DNA from: Bacteroidales bacterium
GTDB lineage: Bacteria > Bacteroidota > Bacteroidia > Bacteroidales > Tenuifilaceae
DNA length: 6,605 nucleotides
Direction: 5' to 3'
NCBI GenBank assembly: GCA_003531155.1
Contig: DQHR01000176.1
Span: forward strand, 72,063-78,667
A program made the position numbers and the translations under genes. The notes under the pieces are model-generated. The model worked only from the letters and a program-made list of their open reading frames with translations. It was not told the DNA's origin and did not search any database. Each line of letters starts with the position of its first letter. The first letter of the stretch is position 1. Of this stretch, positions 1 through 6,605 are shown one piece after another.

Positions 1-1189
1 GGTCAAGTACTGGTTTGCCATTTTTAATTGCTGTACTATCAATTGGGCCTTCTTCTTGTCCAGCAAGGTATCTGTTATCCCAGATTTTTTTGCCATCAAC
101 TTTTATGGTACCTTTTCTTACATATTTTGTTCGACCTTCTTTGTCGATTGTTTGTTCAAGTACTTCGAATCTATCACCATTTTCTAGACCTTCCTTTAAA
201 CCAATTTTAGCGGTAATTGGTTCACCAGTGTATAGGGGTGTTTTAGTTTTGAATACATCGTATTTCTTTTGAAGTTTAGCATAAACGTTATCAAATGTTC
301 TGATTGTTGCAATCTCAACCAATCTTTCAGCGCTTCTTTGCTCTTTAAATGAACCTGTTACTAAGCTCCTTGATTTTTCTGAACCAATAAAATCAAATTT
401 AAATAAGTCTGTATTATCAAATTTCTCTTTTCTTGCGGGATCGATGCTATTTTTATCCATCCAATAGTCGCTATAGAATATTGATGAGATGGAGTCATTC
501 CACTGAAGTTTATAAAGATAAGATGTTGTCCAAACAGAATAACCTTCTCTAGCTTTTTTGTATACTTGTTCTGCTGCAACAAGGGCAATTTTTTGTGCAA
601 TTGGGTTACCTATTTTTTCAGCCAAAGCTTTCGATGCGAGGTAAGTTACATAAGCAGGACCTTCATTACTTAAAAAGAAAAGTTTTGATACAACCACAAA
701 AGTATTACCTATTAATTCTTCCCCTGCATCAGAAAGAGAAGCGAGTCCCCTTGCTGAATTTTCTGCTATTCGAGCTTCCATCTCGGAAGCGTTATATGAA
801 CCTCTTTCGCCAATTAGAGACATATCAAAAGAACCATCCTCTGCTCTATTAAACCACTTCGCAATCATTTGACTAGCAATTTTTTTCTGAGTCAAGTAGT
901 TTTCGATTACTTGAGGAACGTTTTTAGATGTTGTATCTCCATTTACCCCATAAAGTTTAGGATCGAAAGATTTTTCGTCTACAGTATGGTTATTATACTT
1001 TTCGGGGAATGGGGCTTTGTAGTAAGCTCTAATTACAGTATCCTTGTATGGAAATCGATCTGATTCCATTAGAATTACATGCAAGGAACTTCTGCGATAT
1101 TTAACATCTTGAACAGCCACCTTTTGAGCAAGAACACTTCCTGCACAAATAATTGCAACAATACAAAAGAGTAAAGATTTTTTAATCAT
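1..1189 (-). CDS. Uncharacterised secreted Bacteroidota protein, C-terminus cut off by the window
   Basis: The frame starts at ATG 1189-1187 and stays open for 396 codons to the left edge, so the true stop lies outside the window. Residues 1-21 form a signal peptide: K3-K4, a hydrophobic core LLFCIVAIICAG, then SVLA before Q22, a good signal peptidase I site. The mature protein should be periplasmic or outer-membrane associated. Its N-terminal part carries YRRSSL (residues 31-36) and FPEKYNNH (61-68). The middle (about 95-215) looks helical and alanine-rich. The last visible part (about 318-378) looks beta-rich, with AKIGLKEGLENGDRFEVLE (327-345), YVRKGTIKV (356-364) and KIWDNRY (368-374). 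From memory, this RRSSL plus 'IGLKEGL..DRFEVLE' layout matches conserved hypothetical secreted proteins of Bacteroidales, but I cannot name a family or function. The gene has its own upstream region after the phosphatase terminator, so it is probably transcribed alone or with genes to the left. The coding call is firm and the role is unknown. Confidence 0.88.
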   Translation of the reverse strand, partial: MIKKSLLFCIVAIICAGSVLAQKVAVQDVKYRRSSLHVILMESDRFPYKDTVIRAYYKAPFPEKYNNHTVDEKSFDPKLYGVNGDTTSKNVPQVIENYLTQKKIASQMIAKWFNRAEDGSFDMSLIGERGSYNASEMEARIAENSARGLASLSDAGEELIGNTFVVVSKLFFLSNEGPAYVTYLASKALAEKIGNPIAQKIALVAAEQVYKKAREGYSVWTTSYLYKLQWNDSISSIFYSDYWMDKNSIDPARKEKFDNTDLFKFDFIGSEKSRSLVTGSFKEQRSAERLVEIATIRTFDNVYAKLQKKYDVFKTKTPLYTGEPITAKIGLKEGLENGDRFEVLEQTIDKEGRTKYVRKGTIKVDGKKIWDNRYLAGQEEGPIDSTAIKNGKPVLD

Positions 1190-1323
1190 AGCTTAGGTTT
1201 GTTAGGGTTTTCTACTCGTATGGCTTTTCGAAGACGCCCCGTTTTTTAAAATGGTTTCTGGACTCCATATATTGTACCAAACTGATAAAAAATTGGTGAA
1301 TTTTTTTATCAAGTAGTAAAAAT

Positions 1324-1366
1324 ACAAAAAAAAACAAACCCCTTACACTAAAGTATGGGGTTTGTT
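1324..1366 (-). terminator. Intrinsic terminator downstream of the alkaline phosphatase gene
   Basis: AACAAACCCC at 1333-1342 and GGGGTTTGTT at 1357-1366 form a perfect 10-bp stem. After one T-T mismatch, a further 3 bp pair (1344-1346 with 1353-1355), leaving a six-base loop. Read on the minus strand, the hairpin is followed by an uninterrupted run of T from the adenines at 1326-1334. This polarity fits a rho-independent terminator for the phosphatase gene, whose stop codon lies about 75 bases upstream. The plus-strand side lacks a comparable T run. Confidence 0.85.
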
Positions 1367-1442
1367 AAAGTCTTTTACCAATATATTAGATTTATTGGTC
1401 AAATTGAGTTTTGAATCAAACTTTTAAAAAATTGCTTTTAGA

Positions 1443-2867
1443 CTATAATGCTGATTTTACAATGATTTTTGGAATGTCAGTATTATCAATCCTACCAAAG
1501 AATAGTTCAGATCCATTACCTATTACATAAACTGGAACAGGCGAGCCAGTATGCGCAGTACTTGTCCAGCCAATTGCTGCTTTTTTGTTGATGAAATCGA
1601 TGCAAAGCGAAGAAAATTGCTCTTTTGATTCAGATAAATAGTCTGTTTTTGAAGAGGATTTCTCTAGTTCCCGGATAGTCTTATTGTAGGCTTCCAATAA
1701 TTTCTTTTGCTCTTCGTCTTTTAGTGCAAGGTTAAGTTTCTCGTCTCCGAGTCCTGTCTTTGCTTTAGCAAATTCGAGCATTTGAGCAAACGTTGGCCTA
1801 GGTTTTCTTCTCAATTCATTTATAACTAAATCTTTGAGATTCTCTTTGGATACCTTTTGATTGCTAAGAATTGATAGTTTATTGCCATACTTATTCTCCT
1901 TATTCCCAAGGCTAAAACCACCCGTTTCGTGGTCGGCGGTAACAATAATAAGTGTTTCGTCGGGATGAGCTTTGTAAAATTCAAGGGCTGGAATAATTGC
2001 GTCTGAAAAAGCAATAACTTCTTTTATTGCAGTTGCACCATCATTTGAATGACAGGCCCAATCTATTTTACCTCCCTCTACCATCATGAAGAATCCTTTT
2101 GGGTTATCTAGTGTTTGTATCGCTTTTTTTGTAAGTTCAGCAAGCGTTACATCAGCGCTATCTGCATCAATATAGTTTTTAAGAGTGCTTTCTGATGCAG
2201 GATCAGGGGTTGAGTAAACAATAGATTTAAAGTTTGATTTAAGAATATCAACTGAATCGAGGTTGCTTGTAAAAGCAAAGGAGTATTTTTTCCCAAGTGA
2301 ATAAATTGATTCTACTGGCTCTTTGAGTTTTTTGCCGTAAGGATCAACAAAGCCTCCGCTAGCATAGAAATCGTAACCGCTCTTGAGCATATCTACGGCA
2401 ATTTCATAGCTACTACCTCTTGAGCCTTGGTGAGCAAAAAAGGCAGCAGGCGTAGCATGATCGATACTTACACTTGTAAGCAGACCTACCTTGTAACCAG
2501 TATCCTTGAATTTTTTTGCTATGCTGAAAAGCGTATCAGTATGGTTAAAGTTTAGGCCAAGTGTTCCAATGGATGTTTTACTGCCAGTTGATAATGCTGT
2601 GCCAGCAGCGGCAGAACAGGTAATATATTGGTTTGCAGCATAGGTTGTTGCAAAAGTTTGAACAGGAAAGTTTATGAAGGATAAACTTTTATCGCTCTTT
2701 AGAACAGAATCAATATAAACTTGTGTAGTATTTATAACCTGTATGCCCATACCATCGCCAATAAATAGAAAAACATACTTTGCTTTTTTGCTATTTTTAT
2801 GCTCTACGTTCTGACAGCTGTACGAGATGAGTAGTAATGCTAAAACTGGGAATATTATTTTTTTCAT
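1443..2867 (-). CDS. Alkaline phosphatase, lipoprotein, PhoA superfamily
   Basis: This is a 474-residue zinc/magnesium-dependent phosphomonoesterase of the alkaline phosphatase superfamily, probably anchored to an envelope membrane and releasing phosphate from organic phosphoesters. Residues 1-17 are a lipoprotein signal (MKK, hydrophobic core, ISYS) ending at C18. Aligned by motif with E. coli PhoA, the metal ligands and catalytic residues are present: D38 in FLFIGDGMG, nucleophile S85 in TCSAAAGTAL, T139 in DHATPAA, R150 in HQGSRG, E264, D269 and H273 in VEGGKIDWACH, D312-H313 in VTADHETGG, and H439 in TAHTGSPVPV. H137 and W270 replace E. coli D153 and K328, the pairing known from the TAB5 Antarctic enzyme. 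C84 replaces the Asp before the nucleophile. Residues about 325-433 form a charged, helical insertion before the last histidine motif. An upstream in-frame ATG at 2909 would add 14 residues ahead of the lipoprotein signal; I chose 2867 because it puts MKK at the start. The gene is flanked by terminators and looks monocistronic. The natural substrate is not evident. Confidence 0.93.
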   Translation of the reverse strand: MKKIIFPVLALLLISYSCQNVEHKNSKKAKYVFLFIGDGMGIQVINTTQVYIDSVLKSDKSLSFINFPVQTFATTYAANQYITCSAAAGTALSTGSKTSIGTLGLNFNHTDTLFSIAKKFKDTGYKVGLLTSVSIDHATPAAFFAHQGSRGSSYEIAVDMLKSGYDFYASGGFVDPYGKKLKEPVESIYSLGKKYSFAFTSNLDSVDILKSNFKSIVYSTPDPASESTLKNYIDADSADVTLAELTKKAIQTLDNPKGFFMMVEGGKIDWACHSNDGATAIKEVIAFSDAIIPALEFYKAHPDETLIIVTADHETGGFSLGNKENKYGNKLSILSNQKVSKENLKDLVINELRRKPRPTFAQMLEFAKAKTGLGDEKLNLALKDEEQKKLLEAYNKTIRELEKSSSKTDYLSESKEQFSSLCIDFINKKAAIGWTSTAHTGSPVPVYVIGNGSELFFGRIDNTDIPKIIVKSAL

Positions 2868-2884
2868 ATTACTTATTTTTGTTG

Positions 2885-2892
2885 CAATTATA
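2885..2892 (-). promoter_or_regulatory. Possible Bacteroidota -7 element for the phosphatase gene
   Basis: TATAATTG, read on the minus strand, matches the Bacteroidota -7 consensus TAnnTTTG at five of its six fixed positions. It would place transcription start shortly before the ATG at 2867 and downstream of the alternative ATG at 2909, in agreement with the shorter start. No convincing TTG-type -33 element lies at the usual spacing, so this is only a weak candidate. Confidence 0.25.
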
Positions 2893-2982
2893 GTTGTTTT
2901 TAGAAACATCGCGATATTATTTATAAAATGAGGAAAAAATAGGAACTCGAGCCACGGTATGACATTCTATTTTTCTACCAAC

Positions 2983-3021
2983 AAAAAAGCTCGCATTTTG
3001 ATTAATCAATTTGCGAGCTTT
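2983..3021 (-). terminator. Intrinsic terminator downstream of the RND-TolC fusion gene
   Basis: AAAGCTCGCA at 2986-2995 pairs perfectly with TGCGAGCTTT at 3012-3021. Inside it, after a 2x2 T-T internal loop, the palindrome TTGATTAATCAA at 2998-3009 can extend the hairpin. On the minus strand the stem runs into six T residues (adenines 2983-2988) and then GTTGG. It begins about 20 bases after the fusion gene's stop codon and insulates the phosphatase gene from the efflux transcript. The plus-strand side is also moderately T-rich, but no plus-strand gene ends here. Confidence 0.87.
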
Positions 3022-3039
3022 ATTTCTTTTAAAAACTAT

Positions 3040-6000
3040 TTATTGATATCTACCAGTCACTTGAAGATATGTTACTAACTTAATTTTATATTCTTTCAAG
3101 GCATCAACAAGATGATCTTTTGATTGTTGATGCAATGTTTGTGCCTCGAGCATGTCTGAAATATTTCCCACACCAGCCTGAAAGTTATCAGTATTAATTT
3201 TTAGGTTCTCTTCGGCTTGTGCAATTGTTTCATTAGCAACAATAATTTGCTTTTCTGCTTCGTTAAGTTCGTTCCAAACCTTTTGAATTTGAAGGTTGAG
3301 CAACTCTTCGTTATTCTTACTATTATTTTTTGCTATCTGCTCTTTGTACTTTCTCTCTTTTATTGAGTGAGATGCGCCCCACCAATCTGAGATTGGAATC
3401 TTTATTGTAGCAAAAATCATTGTGTTTGTTGTGCCTTTATCCATGATATCATAGTAAAGGGCTCCGGCACCAACTCCTACTTCAGGAAGATATTTTCCCA
3501 AGTTCATTTTTGATTTTAACTCCTCAGCTTTAACGCTTTGTTGGAGGAGTTTATACTCCTCGCGGTTTATAACGGCTTCGGTTGAGTTAACATAAACGCT
3601 AAGTGGATTTTGATTAATTGTAAGATTATCGCCTAATACCATTGTTGAATCGTAAGGAATGCCTAAGTATTGGCAAAATGCCATATTTGCAAGTTTAATT
3701 CCATTTTCAAGTTTAAGTTTATTAACCTTTACCTCACTTTTCTTGATGCTTACTTTGAGAATTTCGTTTCTGTTTATCAAACCTGCTTTCCATGCATCAT
3801 TAGCTTGTTTGTAAAGCGAGTCGAGGAAATCCTCGGCAGTCTTTACGGTCTTCATCTTCTCGGTTAGTGAGATGATCGTCCAATACTGCTCTTCAGTCTT
3901 AAGCAAAACTTCATTGCGAGCAAGGATGTATTGGCAACTATTTACATCAACGGCAACTTTTGCAAGTTTATTACCCGCAATAATTCTACCACCAGCAAAT
4001 ACAGGTTGAATTGCAGTTACTGCACCAAGAGTCCCTTTCTCAATTAACGAAAAGTTAAAACCGGGAAAGTACGCAAACTGCGTTGCAGTTGGTATTGTTG
4101 CCGGATTACCGTTGTAAACGGGAAGGTTACCCTTTGGAACATTTAGTTGTAGTAGTGATTCTTGGAACTTGAATGAGGTTGCCGTTGCGTTAATCTTTGG
4201 GAAGTAGTTAGTAAGCGCTTCCTTTTTAACTTGCTTTGATGCCTCAATTTCAAGTTGAGCATTTTTAACCTCAATATTATTCTCAATAGCAAGCTGCTTG
4301 CTCTGCTCAAGTGTGTAAATATTTTGAGCGTTTGAACTCGATATTCCAGCTAAAAAGAGCAATACCGTTATAGCTACTGGTTTAATTATTTTCTTTGGAT
4401 TGCCCAAAACTGTTGGTTTTACGTATGCATTTTTAAATATCATCCAGTAAACAACAGGAAGAACAAACACTAAGAGTACCATTGAGGTTAGGGTTCCAAA
4501 GCATATAACAGCACCCATAGGACTCCAAAGTGGGCTATGGCTAATAATCATTGGGATAACTCCCATTGAGGCAGCCATTGAGGTTAAAAATATTGGACGC
4601 ATACGACGCTTTCCTGCTTCGATAGAAGCATCTAAAACGCTCATACGATGCTTAACCCTTAGCTCCTCGGCATAATCGAGCATTATAATTCCATTTCTTA
4701 CTAAAATCCCAATTAAACTTACAATTCCAAGTATTGAGGTTATTCCAAACTCAACATTCAATAGGAGTACACCAATCATTGCACCTAAAAGACTTAAACT
4801 TGATGACCCAAGTACAAGTAAAGCCAGATTTATCTTTTTGAAGTGGAAAAGAAGTATTATGAAGATAATGCCAATGCTTATCAATAAACCACCTAAAACG
4901 GTTGGAAGGGTTTCTGAATCCGATTCGTAAGCACCTCCATAGCTAATGGTTACCCCATTAGGAAGATCCATCTTTTCAACCTCTGCTTTAACGATTGGGA
5001 ACACATGATTCACATTTTCGCCTCTTTTAACATCTGCTAAAATGGTGAGAGTAGGCATTCCATTTCGGCGAACCATTTGACCGTTTTCCCATCCGGGAGT
5101 AACTGTAGCAATCTGGCGAAGTGGAACTGAAACGCCTGGAATAAAAGAGTGGATGTACTCATTCTTGATATCATCAAAATTTGTTTTACTGCTGCTCTCC
5201 GTTTTTAGTTTTACTGAAACAGGGTAGTCGTTTTCCCAAATAGTAGTCATAGGCATTCCCTCAAAACGGATAGCAAGATTTGTTGCAATAATTGATTTAT
5301 TTATCCCTAAACGATTGGCTTCAATTGAGTTGATATCTACATTTGCGGTTGGAAGCATTTCCCAAAAATCGCTATGCACCCAGTTTAGATGCTCGTTTTC
5401 TCTCATTTTCTGCTCAATTTTTTTGCTTACTTTTCTAATATCTTCAAGATTATTTCCTGAAATTCTAACCTCGACAGGAGCAGTAATTGGCTGATAGTCG
5501 AGTTGCTTAAACCTTGCGTAAGCATTTGGGAAATAATTAGAAAGTTTTGGTGAATACTCATTTAGCAGCTCAATAGTTGCCTCGTTAGATGTTGTATTTA
5601 CGATAAACTGAGCATAGTTTTTTGCAGGAATTCCTGGAGCGTAAAGCGTATGGAAACGAGGTGAACTGGTTCCAATAAATGAGGTTGTTGAAACCACTCT
5701 GCTATCGCACTTAAGAATTCGCTCAAGACTATCACACACCTCTGTTGTTTGCTTTAGTGAACTTCCTTGTGTTAGGTAAATTTCAATGGCAAATTGGTCG
5801 CGTTCTGCTGCTGGCATTAAACGTTGTGGAACCTGTGTAAAAAGTAAACCACCTATAATTACAGATAGAATACCAATGGAAAGTGTTGTTTTTGGGTAAG
5901 CAAAAGCTTTTCCTAGCACTTTCTCGTAAAAATTTTGCATTGCATCCAAGAAGTTGAATTTCTTCTTTTTCTTACTATCAAGTTGAGTAAATCCCTTTGT

Positions 6001-6605
6001 AATGAAGAAATACTGTAAGTACGGAATTACCATTATGGCAACAAGGAGCGATATTCCGAGGGTTATTGTTACTGTCCAAGGGAACATCAAAACAAAATCT
6101 TTAAACGTTCCTTTTAAAGTGAAAAGGAAAGGAAAAAAGGTAATACTTATTGCTAGAGTAGCTGATACAATTGCCTTTACGTAAGCTTTTGCGCTGATAA
6201 TGGATGCATGCCAGCGCGAAACACCATGATCAAGTTGCTCCATGTAGTTATCGACAATTACAATTGAGTTGTCGACAATCATTCCAAGCACTACAATTAG
6301 CGCAGCTAAGGTTACAGTGTTTAGTTCAATACCAAAAATATACATTATCCCAAGCGAAATAAAGATTGTTATTGGAATCGATGATGCAGCAACAGACGCT
6401 ACTCTTAATGGAAGAAGTACTATGGTTACAAGAATAACCGCTAAGATTGCATATAGTAGTTCAACCATAAAATTGTTGATTGAATAGTTAACCACTTTAG
6501 GTTGATCCGCAATTCTAAAGATGGTTACATCTTTTGGGAGTTCGCTTTGGAATTGCTTTAAAACCTCACCAACCTCTTCGCCAAACTGCACAATATTCTT
6601 TCCTT
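3040..6605 (-). CDS. RND efflux permease fused to a TolC-type outer-membrane efflux protein, N-terminus cut off by the window
   Basis: The frame enters from the right edge (first full codon Gly at 6603-6601) and gives 1187 residues before TAA-type termination at 3040-3042. GTG at 6591 reads as an internal valine in GKNIVQFGEEV, a conserved RND stretch, so it is not the start. By comparison with AcrB about 300 residues are missing, including TM1. Residues about 47-200 hold TM2 to TM6. TM7 is near 239-258, the second periplasmic loop spans about 259-567, and TM8 to TM12 span about 568-723. TM4 has GMIVDNSIVIVDN (D111-N112) and TM10 has GILVRNGIIML (R636), at the proton-relay sites of AcrB (D407/D408 and K940). 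The frame then runs without a stop through a signal-peptide-like stretch (737-759) into a full-length TolC-family domain (760-1187). That domain carries two long helical repeats, YLGIP, and the C-terminal QAGVGNISDMLEAQTLHQQS. The product should pump substrates by proton motive force. The resistance substrate cannot be read from sequence. The sequence looks like the HAE/multidrug type rather than a metal pump. A HlyD/AcrA-type adaptor gene is expected beyond the right edge. Confidence 0.93.
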   Translation of the reverse strand, partial: GKNIVQFGEEVGEVLKQFQSELPKDVTIFRIADQPKVVNYSINNFMVELLYAILAVILVTIVLLPLRVASVAASSIPITIFISLGIMYIFGIELNTVTLAALIVVLGMIVDNSIVIVDNYMEQLDHGVSRWHASIISAKAYVKAIVSATLAISITFFPFLFTLKGTFKDFVLMFPWTVTITLGISLLVAIMVIPYLQYFFITKGFTQLDSKKKKKFNFLDAMQNFYEKVLGKAFAYPKTTLSIGILSVIIGGLLFTQVPQRLMPAAERDQFAIEIYLTQGSSLKQTTEVCDSLERILKCDSRVVSTTSFIGTSSPRFHTLYAPGIPAKNYAQFIVNTTSNEATIELLNEYSPKLSNYFPNAYARFKQLDYQPITAPVEVRISGNNLEDIRKVSKKIEQKMRENEHLNWVHSDFWEMLPTANVDINSIEANRLGINKSIIATNLAIRFEGMPMTTIWENDYPVSVKLKTESSSKTNFDDIKNEYIHSFIPGVSVPLRQIATVTPGWENGQMVRRNGMPTLTILADVKRGENVNHVFPIVKAEVEKMDLPNGVTISYGGAYESDSETLPTVLGGLLISIGIIFIILLFHFKKINLALLVLGSSSLSLLGAMIGVLLLNVEFGITSILGIVSLIGILVRNGIIMLDYAEELRVKHRMSVLDASIEAGKRRMRPIFLTSMAASMGVIPMIISHSPLWSPMGAVICFGTLTSMVLLVFVLPVVYWMIFKNAYVKPTVLGNPKKIIKPVAITVLLFLAGISSSNAQNIYTLEQSKQLAIENNIEVKNAQLEIEASKQVKKEALTNYFPKINATATSFKFQESLLQLNVPKGNLPVYNGNPATIPTATQFAYFPGFNFSLIEKGTLGAVTAIQPVFAGGRIIAGNKLAKVAVDVNSCQYILARNEVLLKTEEQYWTIISLTEKMKTVKTAEDFLDSLYKQANDAWKAGLINRNEILKVSIKKSEVKVNKLKLENGIKLANMAFCQYLGIPYDSTMVLGDNLTINQNPLSVYVNSTEAVINREEYKLLQQSVKAEELKSKMNLGKYLPEVGVGAGALYYDIMDKGTTNTMIFATIKIPISDWWGASHSIKERKYKEQIAKNNSKNNEELLNLQIQKVWNELNEAEKQIIVANETIAQAEENLKINTDNFQAGVGNISDMLEAQTLHQQSKDHLVDALKEYKIKLVTYLQVTGRYQ
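4327..4395 (-). other. Internal signal-peptide-like segment at the RND/TolC junction
   Basis: These codons encode residues 737-759 of the fusion protein: lysines at 737, 738 and 741, a hydrophobic core VAITVLLFLAGI, then SSSNA before Q760. This is the n-, h- and c-region layout of a signal peptidase I substrate, and the mature TolC-type sequence (QNIYTLEQSKQLAIENN) starts right after it. Only about 15 residues separate it from TM12. TM12 leaves the chain in the cytoplasm, so a membrane-crossing segment is needed here to deliver the TolC domain to the periplasm, and the lysines obey the positive-inside rule. Whether it is cleaved or stays as a membrane span is not shown by the sequence. Confidence 0.75.

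Noticed and set aside
15..1063. Short plus- and minus-strand reading frames over the left 1 kb
   Set aside because: They overlap the continuous 396-codon minus-strand frame, which has a signal peptide and normal protein composition. The others are low-complexity shadows.
1201..1260. Possible hairpin around the GGCTTTTCGAAGACGCC stretch in the leader of the secreted-protein gene
   Set aside because: Only three terminal base pairs and a TTCGAA palindrome with no loop are available, so no stable structure or riboswitch is supported.
1278..1285. TCAGTTTG on the minus strand as a -7 element for the secreted-protein gene
   Set aside because: It matches five of six fixed positions, but the nearest upstream TTG is about 24 bases away, longer than the usual spacing, so the case is too weak to list as a promoter.
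2868..2909. Fourteen-residue N-terminal extension of the phosphatase from ATG 2909
   Set aside because: It would place a non-signal sequence ahead of a textbook lipoprotein signal beginning at MKK (2867).
4405..4407. TTG codon just before the signal-like segment as a separate start for the TolC gene
   Set aside because: It lies in frame with the permease with no intervening stop, has no visible ribosome binding site, and TTG starts are uncommon. A fusion is simpler, although internal initiation is not strictly excluded.
6002..6487. Short plus-strand reading frames opposite the RND membrane segments
   Set aside because: They are antisense shadows of TM2 to TM6 codons with no domain content and no start context.
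6589..6591. GTG at the head of the long minus-strand frame as a start codon
   Set aside because: The frame stays open upstream to the window edge, and the residues around it (GKNIVQFGEEV) match the interior of RND permeases, so this codon is an internal valine.

Overview
The window looks like chromosomal DNA from a member of the Bacteroidota, probably Bacteroidales. The evidence is the AT-rich composition, genes without clear Shine-Dalgarno sequences, a Bacteroidota-style lipoprotein signal, and an RND permease fused to an outer-membrane factor, an arrangement known mainly from this phylum. All three genes lie on the minus strand, so they read from high to low coordinates. Two of them run off the window edges. 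I see no mobile element, CRISPR array, tRNA or rRNA.

Layout in the direction of transcription. (1) 6605 to 3040 is a long reading frame that enters from the right edge, so its N-terminus is missing. It encodes most of an RND efflux permease (TM2 to TM12) joined in frame to a complete TolC-type outer-membrane efflux protein. A stretch between the two modules looks exactly like a cleavable signal peptide. A strong intrinsic terminator at 2983-3021 ends this transcript. (2) 2867 to 1443 is a lipoprotein alkaline phosphatase of the PhoA superfamily with its full metal-ligand set, followed by an intrinsic terminator at 1324-1366. (3) 1189 to the left edge is an uncharacterised secreted protein, truncated at its C-terminus by the window. 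No in-frame stop occurs before the edge.

The terminators separate the three genes into independent transcription units, so the sequence does not support a joint pathway. All three products go to the envelope: an inner-to-outer-membrane efflux channel, a membrane-anchored phosphatase and an exported protein. The most notable point is the RND-TolC fusion and its internal signal-peptide-like segment. That segment either acts as a thirteenth membrane span linking the pump to its exit duct, or is cut to release a mature outer-membrane factor from a polyprotein.
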